64,000 nucleotides of DNA, taken from Variovorax atrisoli 110B (GTDB taxonomy: Bacteria > Pseudomonadota > Gammaproteobacteria > Burkholderiales > Burkholderiaceae_C). The stretch is taken from positions 1 through 64,000 of the forward strand of contig NZ_KB907455.1 of the NCBI RefSeq assembly GCF_000382045.1, read 5' to 3'. This document shows positions 1 through 8,628 of the stretch, piece by piece. The translations under genes and the position numbers were made by a program. The number at the start of each line of letters is the position of its first letter. Positions within the stretch are counted from its first letter, which is position 1. The notes beneath the pieces are model-generated. The model did not search any database. It was not told the DNA's origin and was given only the letters and a program-made list of their open reading frames with translations.

Positions 1-132
1 GAGCCGCTCGCGCTCGGCCTCGGCGGCCTCGCGCACGATCCAGTTGGCCATCAGCGTGAGGATGACCACGCCGCCCACCACCGCGAGCCAGATGCGCACG
101 TAGAGGTGGCGCGAATAGAGGTTGCGCAGCAT
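1..132 (-). CDS. Sensor histidine kinase, N-terminal fragment (cut by window edge)
   Basis: Only the first 44 codons lie in the window. They begin MLRNLYSRHLYVRIWLAVVG and hold one hydrophobic membrane segment (about residues 13-30) followed by a charged stretch (REAAEAERERL). This is the usual start of a membrane-bound sensor kinase: short cytoplasmic tail, then transmembrane helix 1. It starts 28 bases after the stop of the OmpR-type response regulator on the same strand, so the two form a regulator-kinase operon. The kinase core (HisKA, HATPase) is outside the window, so the assignment rests on context and the N-terminal helix. Confidence 0.6.
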   Translation of the reverse strand, partial: MLRNLYSRHLYVRIWLAVVGGVVILTLMANWIVREAAEAERERL

Positions 133-160
133 CTGCCGGAACCCTTCCTGCGTTCCCGCT

Positions 161-883
161 TCAGTCCTGCTGCTTGGCGAAGACGTAGCCCACACCGCGC
201 ACGGTCAGGATGCGCTTGGGGTTCTTCGCATCGACCTCGATGGCGGCGCGGATGCGGCCCATGTGCACGTCGATGGAGCGGTCGAAGGCTTCGAGTTCGC
301 GCCCGCGCACGGCTTCCATGATCTGGTCGCGCGTGAGCACGCGGCCCGCGCGCTCGGCCATCGCGGTCAGCAGGTCGAACTGGTAGGAGGTGAGGTCGGC
401 CACCGCGCCGCCCACCGACACGGTGCGCGCGTTGCGGTCGATCTCCAGCGTGCCGAAGCGCATCACCGACGAGGCCTCGGCCTCGGTGGCGCTCTCGGAG
501 CGGCGGCGCAGCACGGCGCGGATGCGCGCGAGCAGCTCGCGCGGCTCGAAGGGCTTGGGCAGGTAGTCGTCGGCACCGATCTCCAGGCCGATGATGCGGT
601 CCATCGGGTCGCCCTTGGCCGTGAGCATCAGCACCGACACCTTCGACAGCGGACCGGGCAGCGCGCGGATGCGGCGGCAGACCTCGAGGCCGTCCGTGTC
701 CGGCAGCATCAGGTCGAGGATCACCAGGTCGGGCGCATGCTGCTGCAGCTGCTCGAGCCCGGTGGCGCCGTCGCCGGCATGGTTGAAAGCGAAGCCCGAC
801 TGCGTCAGGTACTCGCCCACCATCTGCGCCAGGCGGGCGTCGTCTTCGATCATCAGGAGTTGGGGGGTGCTCATGCGCTTCAT
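161..883 (-). CDS. OmpR-family two-component response regulator
   Basis: This is a 240-residue response regulator. An N-terminal receiver domain has the acidic pocket (MIEDD), the phospho-acceptor Asp in VILDLMLPDTDG (about residue 57) and the conserved Lys in LTAKGD. The C-terminal winged-helix DNA-binding domain carries the typical RGRELEAFDRSIDVHMGRIR and TVRGVGYVF signatures. The ATG at 883 is preferred because GGTGGA lies just upstream; the ATG at 874 is the alternative. It is followed closely by a sensor kinase. Its target genes cannot be told from the window. Upstream lie two ketosynthase genes on the same strand, 117 bases away. Confidence 0.9.
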   Translation of the reverse strand: MKRMSTPQLLMIEDDARLAQMVGEYLTQSGFAFNHAGDGATGLEQLQQHAPDLVILDLMLPDTDGLEVCRRIRALPGPLSKVSVLMLTAKGDPMDRIIGLEIGADDYLPKPFEPRELLARIRAVLRRRSESATEAEASSVMRFGTLEIDRNARTVSVGGAVADLTSYQFDLLTAMAERAGRVLTRDQIMEAVRGRELEAFDRSIDVHMGRIRAAIEVDAKNPKRILTVRGVGYVFAKQQD

Positions 884-1000
884 GGTCGTCCACCGGGAGC
901 AAGCGGGCTTGAACGCTCCGTAAAGTTGGGTAAACCTCGGCAACCCCTGTCAACCGGCCGTGCTGCGAAAAGCATAGCGCCGGTTGTAGCGGCCGTGGGC

Positions 1001-1864
1001 TCAGCCCCGCGCAAACGGCCGCAACTGCAGCCGCAGCGACAGGGACGCGGAAACCGGCAGGTCGACCGGCGTGCCCGCGCCGTCGCCGCTGCCGTCATCG
1101 AGATGGGCCAGCGATTCGAAGAGGCCCAGCGACAGGGCCATGGGATTGATCTCGGCCAGCGACTTCGCCGCTTCCGAGCGCGGCGGCGTGGCCGCCGGCG
1201 CCTTGCCGTCATCGCTGGCGAGCGACCAGTCGAGCACCGCCACGGTGCGCTCGCTGGGCTCGCTGGCGATCACCAGCGCCACCGCGAGCAGGCCTCGGCT
1301 GTCGGTGACCGAGGTCACGGCGCCCACCGACGGCGCGTCGTAGCCCACCAGCAGCACCGGTTCCTGGTCGCAGGCGGACTGCACCGCCGCCTCCAGCAGG
1401 CCGGAGGCGAAGCTGTGCTCGAAGGCCGAGACCGCGTTGCTCGCCGCCGTGCAGCCGGTGCCGATGGTCCAGTAGCCGACGGCCGCGTTGTGCACCGAGT
1501 TGTGGAACTTCGTGGGCGACAGCATCTTCGGGTCGTTCGCGAGCGTGCTGCACATGTAGTCGTTGATCGCCAGGTCGCCATGCGCCGAGGTGAACACGCA
1601 GGGCACGTCCGCCGCGTTGCGGCCCGAGGCGGCGAGGGACGCCGCGGCCACCTCGAGCGCCAGCGCCACCGTGTCGGGCGCGCGGCGGCGCTCGGCCGGG
1701 GCCAGCACCTGCGGCGAGGGCCGCTTCACTGGCGGATCGGCCAGCGCGCCTTCGCCGCGGAAGGCCGCACGCGCGGCGTCCCAGCCGGGCAGCGTGGGAG
1801 TCCAGAAGGCGGGGCCTTCGATGTAGAGGGTGGGGCGGGTGGGCGCGCTTGTCGTGGTTGTCAT
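1001..1864 (-). CDS. Beta-ketoacyl synthase-like protein (Ketoacyl-synt_2 / chain-length-factor type)
   Basis: This 287-residue protein resembles the short ketosynthase-like partners in aryl-polyene and related clusters. It keeps the N-terminal half of the thiolase fold, with a Cys in IGTGCTAASNAV, and the conserved KFHNSVHNAAVGYW stretch, but it lacks the downstream His-containing half of a full ketosynthase (compare the 401-aa neighbour). The ATG at 1864 has a good ribosome site (GAGAAGG). It lies downstream of the full-length ketosynthase with a stop-adjacent repeat between them, so the two probably work as a heterodimer. No acyl carrier protein, dehydratase or ketoreductase is found beside them. 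Function is inferred from fold and pairing. Confidence 0.75.
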   Translation of the reverse strand: MTTTTSAPTRPTLYIEGPAFWTPTLPGWDAARAAFRGEGALADPPVKRPSPQVLAPAERRRAPDTVALALEVAAASLAASGRNAADVPCVFTSAHGDLAINDYMCSTLANDPKMLSPTKFHNSVHNAAVGYWTIGTGCTAASNAVSAFEHSFASGLLEAAVQSACDQEPVLLVGYDAPSVGAVTSVTDSRGLLAVALVIASEPSERTVAVLDWSLASDDGKAPAATPPRSEAAKSLAEINPMALSLGLFESLAHLDDGSGDGAGTPVDLPVSASLSLRLQLRPFARG

Positions 1865-1883
1865 TGGATTGCCTTCTCGCGGA

Positions 1884-1970
1884 ACACCGTGGAACCGGCT
1901 TTGCCGGGCCACTGGTGTTGCCCCCGGAAGGGGGGTGGAGGAGCGACACGGAGTGCGCGGAGCCTGGGGG
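1884..1970 (-). repeat. Stop-adjacent three-hairpin repeat, copy A1
   Basis: This copy sits 7 bases after the ketosynthase stop, in sense, and ends 20 bases before the next start. The third hairpin pairs AACACC with GGTGTT. Its middle arm reads GTGG/CCAC where most copies have GCGG/CCGC, a compensated change. Confidence 0.85.
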
Positions 1971-1976
1971 CGAGCT

Positions 1977-3182
1977 TCATGCTTGCGCCTTGCCGAAAAC
2001 CAGCGAGCAGTTGTTGCCGCCGAAGCCGAAGGAATTGCTGAGCGCGTAGCGCACCTCGCCGCGCGCCGGCTCCAGCCGGATCTGCGGGCCGAAGCCCTCG
2101 TCCAGCGTCTTCGTGTTGACGGTGCCGGGCATCAGGCCGCGCTCGATGGCCAGCAGGCTGATGACGGCCTCGACGATGCCCGCGGCGCCCAGCGTGTGGC
2201 CCATGAAGCCCTTGGTCGAGCTGGCGTGCGTGCGCGCCGGGAAGCGGCGCGCCACCAGCGCGCCCTCGACCTCGTCGTTCTTCTGGCTCGCGGTGCCGTG
2301 CATGTTGATGTAGTCGATCGCCTCGGGCGCGAGGCCGGCGCGCGCCAGCGCATCGTCGAGCGCACGCTCGGCGCCCAGTCCCTCGGGGTGCGGCGTCGAC
2401 ATGTGGTGCGCGTCGCTCGCCTCGCCGTAGCCCAGCAGGAGCAGCGGCGACGCGTCGGCGCCGGCCTGCACGCGCTCCACCAGCGCGAAGCCCGCGGCCT
2501 CACCCAGGCTGATGCCCTTGCGGTCGGCATCGAAGGGCCGGCACGGCTCGGTGGACACGAGCTCGAGCGAGTTGAAGCCGAACAGCACGCTGCCGCACAG
2601 CGTGTCGGCCCCGCCGACCACGGCCGCGTCGGCCAGGCCCAGGCGGATCAGCCGCTCGGCCGACGCGAACACCTTGGCGCTGGAGGAGCAGGCGGTGGAG
2701 ATCGTCTCGCTGGGCCCGCTGATGCCCAGCAGCTGCTGCGTGAACATGGCCAGCGAGTGCGGCGTGTGCACTGCCGCGCGGCGCTGGTAGGGCGGGAACA
2801 TGCCCTGCTCGTCGAGCTGGGTGTAGGCCAGCTCGGTCTCGCCGATGCTGGCGGTGGAGGTGCCCAGCACGAGCGCGATGCGCGAGGCGCCGTACTTCTC
2901 GCGCGCCGCGGCCACGGCCTCGATGAAGCCGTCGGCCTGCAGGCCCACCCAGGCCAGCCGGTTGTTGCGGCAGTCCCATTGCGCGAGCGGCTCGGGCAGC
3001 CGGGCCTCCTCGAGCCCGTCGACGCGGCCGATCCAGGTGGGCAGCGGCGCATCGCCGAAGTCGTTGGCGCGCAGCCCGCTGCGCGACTGCGCGAGCGCGT
3101 CGGCCAGCGCTTCCTTGCCGACACCGACGGCGCTGGTGGCCGTGTAGGCGCTTATCTGAAGAGGAGAGATTCTGGACGGCAC
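1977..3182 (-). CDS. Beta-ketoacyl-ACP synthase (FabF/KAS-II-like)
   Basis: This 401-residue ketosynthase has the full condensing-enzyme triad: Cys165 in STACSSSAK, His295 in NMHGTASQKND and His329 in FMGHTLGAAG. The closing GFGGNN motif is near residue 388. It would join malonyl-ACP units to an acyl primer. It is about the usual length (around 400). It differs from housekeeping FabF in being paired with a short ketosynthase-like partner rather than with acpP/fabG, so a secondary lipid or polyene product is likely. The upstream gap (3183-3336) is comparatively AT-rich and contains a TACCGGTA palindrome near 3267 and a TATACA-like -10 on the minus strand. Confidence 0.85.
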   Translation of the reverse strand: MPSRISPLQISAYTATSAVGVGKEALADALAQSRSGLRANDFGDAPLPTWIGRVDGLEEARLPEPLAQWDCRNNRLAWVGLQADGFIEAVAAAREKYGASRIALVLGTSTASIGETELAYTQLDEQGMFPPYQRRAAVHTPHSLAMFTQQLLGISGPSETISTACSSSAKVFASAERLIRLGLADAAVVGGADTLCGSVLFGFNSLELVSTEPCRPFDADRKGISLGEAAGFALVERVQAGADASPLLLLGYGEASDAHHMSTPHPEGLGAERALDDALARAGLAPEAIDYINMHGTASQKNDEVEGALVARRFPARTHASSTKGFMGHTLGAAGIVEAVISLLAIERGLMPGTVNTKTLDEGFGPQIRLEPARGEVRYALSNSFGFGGNNCSLVFGKAQA

Positions 3183-3336
3183 GATCTTGTAGGGGTGTTG
3201 GGCTGTCGGTCGGCGCGCGGCGTACGGCAGGGGCGCGACGGGAAGGAAAGGATATTGAAAGAAACGAATGTATACCGGTACAGCCTAACAGCAGCGCGGC
3301 CGGCGCGGCGTCGGCCGTTTCCTATACGGCCGGGCG

Positions 3337-4731
3337 CTATCGGCGCTCCTGGGGGCTTGCCGTCGCCGTCAGCCGCGAGGCCAGCGCCACCAGAACCAGC
3401 ACCGGCGCGCCCAGCAGGGCGGTGCCGACGAAGAAGCTGCTGTAGCCGTAGGCGTCCACGAACGCGCCCGAGTAGCCGGCCAGGAACTTCGGCAGCAGCA
3501 GCATCAGCGAGCTGAACAGGGCGTACTGCGTGGCGGAGTAGCTGATGTTGGTGAGGCTCGACAGGTAGGCGATGAAGGCCGCCGAGGCGATGCCGCCGGC
3601 CAGGTTGTCGGCCGAAACCACCGCGATCAGCGCCGTCAGGTCGTGCCCGCGCGTGGCCAGCCAGGCGAAGAGCAGGTTGCTGGCCGCGCTGAGCACGGCG
3701 CCCATCATCAGCACGCGCATCACGCCCAGGCGCATCGACAGCACGCCGCCGACGAAGGCGCCCACCAGCGTCATGATCACGCCGTAGATCTTGCTGACGG
3801 AGGCCACCTCGTCCTTGGTGAAGCCCATGTCCACGTAGAACGGGTTGGCCATGATGCCCATCACCACGTCGCTGATGCGGTAGATGGCGATCAGCGAGAG
3901 GATCAGCACGGCCTGCCACTTGTAGCGGCGGATGAAATCGGCAAAGGGCTCGACCAGCACGTTGCGCAGCCACTCGGCTGCGCTGCGGGCCTTGGGCGGC
4001 GCGCCGGGCACCGGCTCGGGCGACAGCAGTACCGTGACCACGCCGACGGCCATCGAGGCGGCCATGACCAGGTAGGCCGTCTTCCAGGCGCCGTTCTGGT
4101 AGGCCGCGGCACCCGTGGCTGCCGCCGCTGCTGCAGCGGGCGCCACCTCGGCCCAGGCCGCGACCCACAGCACGCCGGCGCCGGCCCAGATCATCGCGAG
4201 CCGGTAGCCCGTCTGGTAGGCGGCGGCCAGCGCGGCCTGCTTGCGCGGCTCGGCCGATTCGATGCGGAAGGCGTCGAGCGCGATGTCCTGCGTGGCAGAG
4301 CCGAAGGCCACCAGCAGCGCGCACCAGACCAGCGGCGTGAGCCCGTGGCGCGGGTCGTTGACCGCCATGCCCGCCAGTCCCGCGACGACCATGCACTGCG
4401 CCAGCAGCAGCCAGCCGCGGCGGCGCCCCAGCAAGGTGGTCAGCGGCGGCAGCGGCATCCGGTCGACCAGCGGCGCCCAGACCCACTTGAAGCCGTAGGC
4501 CAGCCCGACCCAGCTCAGGTAGCCGATGGTGGTTCGGTCGATGCCCGCCTCGCGCAGGCGGAAGCTCAGCGTGCCCAGCACCAGCAGCAGCGGCAGCCCG
4601 GCCGAGAAGCCCAGCGCCAGCATGCGCAGGGTGGCGGGTTCCAGGTAGACCTTCAGCGCGTCGCGCCAGGGCGGTGAGGGGGGCGTGGGGGTTTCTGCGG
4701 GCGAGGCGGACATGTGCCCCGGATTGTCCAT
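3337..4731 (-). CDS. AmpG-like MFS permease
   Basis: This 464-residue membrane protein has about 12-14 hydrophobic segments. The opening block (LGFSAGLPLLLVLGTLSFRL, about residues 40-60) and the GYLSWVGLAYGFKWVWAPLVD loop match the AmpG family, which imports anhydro-muropeptides for cell-wall recycling and beta-lactamase signalling. An inserted Ala-rich loop (about residues 188-205) is unusual. Starts at 4731 or 4713 are possible; neither has a strong ribosome site. It is the first gene of the left-hand minus-strand run. Substrate is inferred from family only. Confidence 0.75.
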   Translation of the reverse strand: MDNPGHMSASPAETPTPPSPPWRDALKVYLEPATLRMLALGFSAGLPLLLVLGTLSFRLREAGIDRTTIGYLSWVGLAYGFKWVWAPLVDRMPLPPLTTLLGRRRGWLLLAQCMVVAGLAGMAVNDPRHGLTPLVWCALLVAFGSATQDIALDAFRIESAEPRKQAALAAAYQTGYRLAMIWAGAGVLWVAAWAEVAPAAAAAAATGAAAYQNGAWKTAYLVMAASMAVGVVTVLLSPEPVPGAPPKARSAAEWLRNVLVEPFADFIRRYKWQAVLILSLIAIYRISDVVMGIMANPFYVDMGFTKDEVASVSKIYGVIMTLVGAFVGGVLSMRLGVMRVLMMGAVLSAASNLLFAWLATRGHDLTALIAVVSADNLAGGIASAAFIAYLSSLTNISYSATQYALFSSLMLLLPKFLAGYSGAFVDAYGYSSFFVGTALLGAPVLVLVALASRLTATASPQERR

Positions 4732-4790
4732 GAGCGACGGCCCGGGTTCCCGGGCTTCTTGTCTTCATTTGTTCCTATCATCCCGCTCCT

Positions 4791-5654
4791 ATGTGCACAC
4801 GATGCGATCGCCCCTTTTCCGCCGTTCCAGTTCCTTCCGTGGCTTCCGCGTGGAATCCGCGGCGCGCCTTCCTGCTGGCGGCGGCCGGAGCGGTGCTCGC
4901 GAAGCCCGCCCTGGCGCAGGTCGACGTGGGCAAGGCCTCGGTGGCGCGCAACATCGTGCCGGTCGAGCAGGTCGAGACGGCCGGCGTGCAGCAGTACGGC
5001 CAGCTGCTCGCGCAGGCCCGCGCCAAGGGGGCGCTCGCGGGCGACGGCAATCCGCAGCTGCAGCGCCTGCGGGCCATCGCCGCGCGGCTCATCCCGTTCG
5101 CGACGCCGTGGAACGCACGCGCGCGCGACTGGAAGTGGGAGGTCAACCTGATCGGCAGCAAGCAGATCAACGCCTTCTGCATGCCCGGCGGCAAGATCGC
5201 CTTCTTCACCGGCATCCTCGATCAGCTCAAGCTCACCGACGACGAGGTCGCGATGGTGATGGGCCACGAGATGGCCCACGCCCTGCGCGAGCACGCACGC
5301 GCCCGCCTGGCCAAGAGCGCGGGCACGGGCGCGGCGCTCTCGATCGGTGCGCAGCTGCTCGGATGGGGGCAGGTGGGCGACCTGGCAGCGCGCGCCGGCA
5401 CGCAGCTGCTCACGCTCAAGTTCAGCCGCAGCGACGAGACCGAGGCCGACCTCGTGGGACTCGAACTCGCGGCGCGCGCGGGCTACGACCCGAAGGCGTC
5501 GGTGTCGCTGTGGCAGAAGATGGCCACGGCGTCGAAGAACCAGGGCGGCCTGAGCTTCCTGTCGACGCACCCCAGCGGGCCGGATCGCATCGCGAAGCTC
5601 GAAGCGAACCTGCCCAAGGTCGAGAAGCTCTACCGCGACGCAAGGAAGAGCTGA
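4791..5654 (+). CDS. M48-family zinc metalloprotease, exported
   Basis: This 287-residue protein carries the zinc-protease motif HEMAH (VMVMGHEMAHALREH) and a downstream Glu region (DETEADLVGLELAARAGYDP), typical of the periplasmic M48 group (BepA/LoiP-like). The N-terminus has a twin-arginine-like signal (NPRRAFLLAAAGAVLAKPALA), so it is probably periplasmic. The C-terminus contains the family's STHPSGPDRIAKLE. The ATG at 4791 lacks a clear ribosome site; a GTG near 4839 would give a tighter signal peptide (VASAWNPRR...). It is divergent from the AmpG-like gene. Confidence 0.85.
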   Translation: MCTRCDRPFSAVPVPSVASAWNPRRAFLLAAAGAVLAKPALAQVDVGKASVARNIVPVEQVETAGVQQYGQLLAQARAKGALAGDGNPQLQRLRAIAARLIPFATPWNARARDWKWEVNLIGSKQINAFCMPGGKIAFFTGILDQLKLTDDEVAMVMGHEMAHALREHARARLAKSAGTGAALSIGAQLLGWGQVGDLAARAGTQLLTLKFSRSDETEADLVGLELAARAGYDPKASVSLWQKMATASKNQGGLSFLSTHPSGPDRIAKLEANLPKVEKLYRDARKS

Positions 5655-5662
5655 GCTTCCTG

Positions 5663-5776
5663 CTCCCTCTCCCCTGGGGGGAGGGCCGGGGTGAGGGTGA
5701 CGGCCTCCAGATAGAAGCCGCGCTTCATTCTGCGCACCTGCCCTCGCCCCAACCCTTTCCCCAAGGGGAGAGGGAG
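5663..5776. repeat. Inverted-repeat element, copy B1 (CTCCCTCTCCCC type)
   Basis: This 114-base element has imperfect terminal inverted repeats of about 36 bases. The left arm starts CTCCCTCTCCCCTGGGG and the right arm ends CCCCAAGGGGAGAGGGAG. It lies right after the M48 protease gene and 46 bases upstream of the sigma-54 promoter. Confidence 0.75.
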
Positions 5777-5821
5777 TAAATCCCCGACATCGTTCCGATC
5801 CGCGCCAAAGTGCACTTGCGC

Positions 5822-5838
5822 TGGCATGCCGCTTGCAT
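5822..5838 (+). promoter_or_regulatory. Sigma-54 (RpoN) promoter, -24/-12
   Basis: The sequence TGGCATGCCGCTTGCAT matches the consensus TGGCACG-N4-TTGCW, with GG at 5823-5824 and GC at 5835-5836. Transcription should start near 5848, ahead of the allophanate hydrolase gene. An ATG at 5826 lies inside the promoter, so it cannot be the start for mRNA made from it. Nitrogen control by NtrC is the natural inference; I did not find a convincing NtrC site. Confidence 0.75.
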
Positions 5839-5870
5839 CTCAACTTGTACACATGTTTGGATGCCTGAAG

Positions 5871-7601
5871 ATGGTGCACGAAGAAAACCCGAAAAGCGGA
5901 ACGCCAGACGCTGCCTGGATCGCCAGGTTCGCCTCGCCCCTGGCGCACACGCACGCCGCGGTGGCGCTGGATTTCGCCCTGCCGCTCGCGGGGCTGCGCT
6001 TCGCGGTCAAGGACAACATCGACGTGGCCGGCGTGCCCACCACCGCCGCCTGCCCGGCCTTCGAGCGCCTGCCCGAAGTGCATGCGGGCGCGGTGCAGCG
6101 CCTGCTCGAAGCCGGTGCATCGCTGGCCGGCAAGACCAATCTCGACCAGTTCGCCTGCGGACTGAACGGCACGCGCTCTCCCTATGGCGAGGTGCCCAAC
6201 GCCTTCGACGCGCGCTACGTGTCGGGCGGCTCCAGTTCGGGATCGGCCTACGTCGTGGCCACGGGCGAGGTCGACTTCGCCCTGGGCACCGACACCGCCG
6301 GCTCCGGCCGCGTGCCGGCCGGGCTCAACAACATCGTCGGCCTCAAGCCCTCGCGCGGGCTGCTGAGCGCCTTCGGCGTCGTGCCCGCCGCACAGAGCGC
6401 CGACTGCGTCTCCATCTTCGCGCGCACCGTCGCCACCGCGGTCGACGTGCTGCTCGCAGCCGCGGGTCACGACGCGCGCGATCCATATTCGAGAGACATC
6501 GACCTGCGCCGCGAGCCGCTGCCCGCGCGCTTCCGCTTCGGCGTGCCCGACCGGCTGAGCTTCTTCGGCGACGCCGCTGCCGAGCAGGCCTTCGGCGATG
6601 CGGTCGCGCGGCTGCTCGCGATGGGCGGCACGCCCGTCACCATCGCCTATGCGCCGCTCGCGGAAGCCGCCGGGATGCTCTACGAGAGCGCCCTGGTCGC
6701 CGAGCGCTACGCCGCGGTGCGCGAGTTCTTCGACGCGCACGCCGACGACGTCGTCGAGCCCGTGCGCGGCATCCTCGCGAGCGGCCGCCAGTACGACGCC
6801 GCCGACGTGTTCGAGGCCCAGGCGCGGCTGCACGCCATCGCGCAGAAGGTCGAGCCGATGTGGCGCGACATCGACCTGCTGCTCGTGCCCACCGCGCCCA
6901 CGCACTACACGCGCGAGCAGATGCGCGCCGATCCGGTCGCGCTCAACCGCAACCTCGGCGCCTACACCAACTTCGTCAACCTGCTCGACTACGCAGCGCT
7001 CTCGGTGCCCAGCAGCCTGCGCGCGGACGGCCTGCCCTTCGGCATCACGCTGATCGGCCCCTGCGGCAGCGACCTCGCGCTGGCCGAGCTGGGCCAGCGC
7101 TTTCACCATGCCACCGGCCTTGCGCAAGGCGCGACAGGCCAGCCTCTGCCGTCGCCGCGCGCCATTCCGGGGCTCGCGGCGCCGGACGCCGGCATCTTGC
7201 CGATCGCCGTCGTCGGCGCGCATCTCTCGGGCATGCCGCTCAACAGCCAGCTGACCGAGCGCGGCGCCACGTTGATGCGCGCCACCACCACCACGCCGGC
7301 CTACAGGCTCCACGCGCTGCCGGGCACCGTGCCGCCCAAGCCTGGACTGCGGCGCGTGGCCGAAGGCGATGAAGGCGCCGCCATCGCGCTGGAGGTGTGG
7401 GCCGTGCCGCTCGCGCAGGTCGGCAGCTTCCTCGCGCTCATCCCGCCACCGCTGGGCCTCGGCAGCGTCGAGCTGGCCGACGGCAGCTGGGTGAAGGGAT
7501 TCATCTGCGAAGGCCATGCGCTGGCCGGCGCGCAGGACGTGACCCATCACGGCGGCTGGCGCGCTTACGTCGCGAGCCGCGCCACCCCGAGTTCCAACTG
7601 A
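5871..7601 (+). CDS. atzF: Allophanate hydrolase
   Basis: It converts allophanate to ammonia and carbon dioxide, the last step of biuret, cyanurate and urea-carboxylase pathways. From the start chosen here (576 aa) the amidase-signature triad is Lys47 (FAVKDNIDVAG), cis-Ser121 (SGGSSSGSAYV) and Ser145 (GTDTAGSGRVPAG), with the family spacing. Residues from about 440 on (GAHLSGMPLNSQLTERGA ... YRLHALPGTVPPKPG) form the C-terminal domain special to allophanate hydrolases. The reading frame is open back to 5826, but that ATG sits inside the sigma-54 promoter, so 5871 (or 5853) is preferred. It is the first gene of the nitrogen operon. No urea carboxylase is present, which fits supply of allophanate by the downstream biuret hydrolase. 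Confidence 0.93.
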   Translation: MVHEENPKSGTPDAAWIARFASPLAHTHAAVALDFALPLAGLRFAVKDNIDVAGVPTTAACPAFERLPEVHAGAVQRLLEAGASLAGKTNLDQFACGLNGTRSPYGEVPNAFDARYVSGGSSSGSAYVVATGEVDFALGTDTAGSGRVPAGLNNIVGLKPSRGLLSAFGVVPAAQSADCVSIFARTVATAVDVLLAAAGHDARDPYSRDIDLRREPLPARFRFGVPDRLSFFGDAAAEQAFGDAVARLLAMGGTPVTIAYAPLAEAAGMLYESALVAERYAAVREFFDAHADDVVEPVRGILASGRQYDAADVFEAQARLHAIAQKVEPMWRDIDLLLVPTAPTHYTREQMRADPVALNRNLGAYTNFVNLLDYAALSVPSSLRADGLPFGITLIGPCGSDLALAELGQRFHHATGLAQGATGQPLPSPRAIPGLAAPDAGILPIAVVGAHLSGMPLNSQLTERGATLMRATTTTPAYRLHALPGTVPPKPGLRRVAEGDEGAAIALEVWAVPLAQVGSFLALIPPPLGLGSVELADGSWVKGFICEGHALAGAQDVTHHGGWRAYVASRATPSSN

Positions 7602-7615
7602 TCAGAGGAGTTCCG

Positions 7616-8623
7616 ATGAGCATCCAACAAAACTCTCCCGCCGCACGCCAGCGACGCCAGCTGCTGCAGGCCGGTGCTGCGGGCCTGGCCGTGCTGGCGG
7701 CACCCGCCATCGTGCGCGCGCAGGGCGCGGCTGCGAAGCTGCGCATCGGCTTCTGGCCCGTGGCCGCCGGCCTGCCGTTCTTCGCGGCGGTCGACAAGGG
7801 CTACTTCAAGGAAGCAGGCCTCGACGTGGAGCCGCTGAAGTTCGCCGGTGCGCAGCAGGTGATGGAAGGCATGCTCGCCGGCCGCTGCGACGGCAGCGCC
7901 AACGGCACCGGCTCGGCCAACCTCGCCATCGGCGAGATCGCACAGCCGGGCCTGTTCAAGATCTTCTGCACCAATCCGAGCAACGCGAAGTACGTGCTCG
8001 ACGAGTTCATCGTCGCCAAGGACAGCCCCGTCAAGAGCGTGGCCGAGCTGGCCGGCAAGAAGGTCGCGTCGGGCCCCGGCATCCAGAACGTCACCCTGTG
8101 CAAGACCATGTTGGAGCGCGCGGGCGCCAAGGGTGCGACCGTGAGCGAGCTGCCCATCGGCCAGCACGTGGCCGCGCTGGTCGCGGGCCAGGTCGACGCC
8201 TGCTACACGCTGGAGCCCACCGGCACTGTGGGCCGCATGAACGGCACCACGCGTGTCGTCGAGGCCGGCGTGGTCGCCAAATACATCCTCGGCGACCCGA
8301 TGGCACCGTGGCACGGCGGCGCGGCCAGCCTCACCAGCGATTTCATCAAGAAGAACCCCGAGGTCGCGAAGAAGTACATCGCCGCCTATGCACGCGGCGT
8401 GGAGCTGGTGCGCAGCAAGCCCGACGAGGCGCGCCAGTTCATGAAGGGCTACACCGCCATCGAGGGCAAGCTCACTGCCGAGGTGCCGCTCGCGTCGTAC
8501 ATGCTCTACAACGAGTTCAAGCCGAGCGACGTCGCGTACTTCCAGAAGTTCTACGACCTGTTCACCGAGAAAGGCATCTTCGAGAAGAAGGTGGCGGTGG
8601 ACGGCCTGCTCTACAAGGCCTGA
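7616..8623 (+). CDS. ABC transporter substrate-binding protein (SsuA/TauA/NMT1 type)
   Basis: This 335-residue periplasmic binding protein has a twin-arginine-style leader (RQRRQLLQAGAAGLAVLAAPAIVRAQ). The mature part begins KLRIGFWPVAAGLPFFAAVDKGYF, the usual opening of the SsuA/TauA/ThiY (NMT1-like) fold. It starts 15 bases after atzF with a strong ribosome site (AGAGGAG). Permease and ATPase genes of the same importer follow. The ligand is not readable from sequence; a small N-rich amide (biuret, triuret, allophanate-type) is inferred from the operon. Confidence 0.88.
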   Translation: MSIQQNSPAARQRRQLLQAGAAGLAVLAAPAIVRAQGAAAKLRIGFWPVAAGLPFFAAVDKGYFKEAGLDVEPLKFAGAQQVMEGMLAGRCDGSANGTGSANLAIGEIAQPGLFKIFCTNPSNAKYVLDEFIVAKDSPVKSVAELAGKKVASGPGIQNVTLCKTMLERAGAKGATVSELPIGQHVAALVAGQVDACYTLEPTGTVGRMNGTTRVVEAGVVAKYILGDPMAPWHGGAASLTSDFIKKNPEVAKKYIAAYARGVELVRSKPDEARQFMKGYTAIEGKLTAEVPLASYMLYNEFKPSDVAYFQKFYDLFTEKGIFEKKVAVDGLLYKA

Positions 8624-8628
8624 CGACC

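Noticed and set aside
5781..5870. Guanidine or other riboswitch ahead of allophanate hydrolase
   Set aside because: The predicted leader from the sigma-54 start is only about 20 bases, too short, and no conserved riboswitch core is seen.
4653..7550. Long minus-strand frame (about 965 codons) opposite the protease and allophanate hydrolase genes
   Set aside because: It reads through the B1 inverted repeat and opposite clear enzymes with catalytic motifs; no domain is recognisable.
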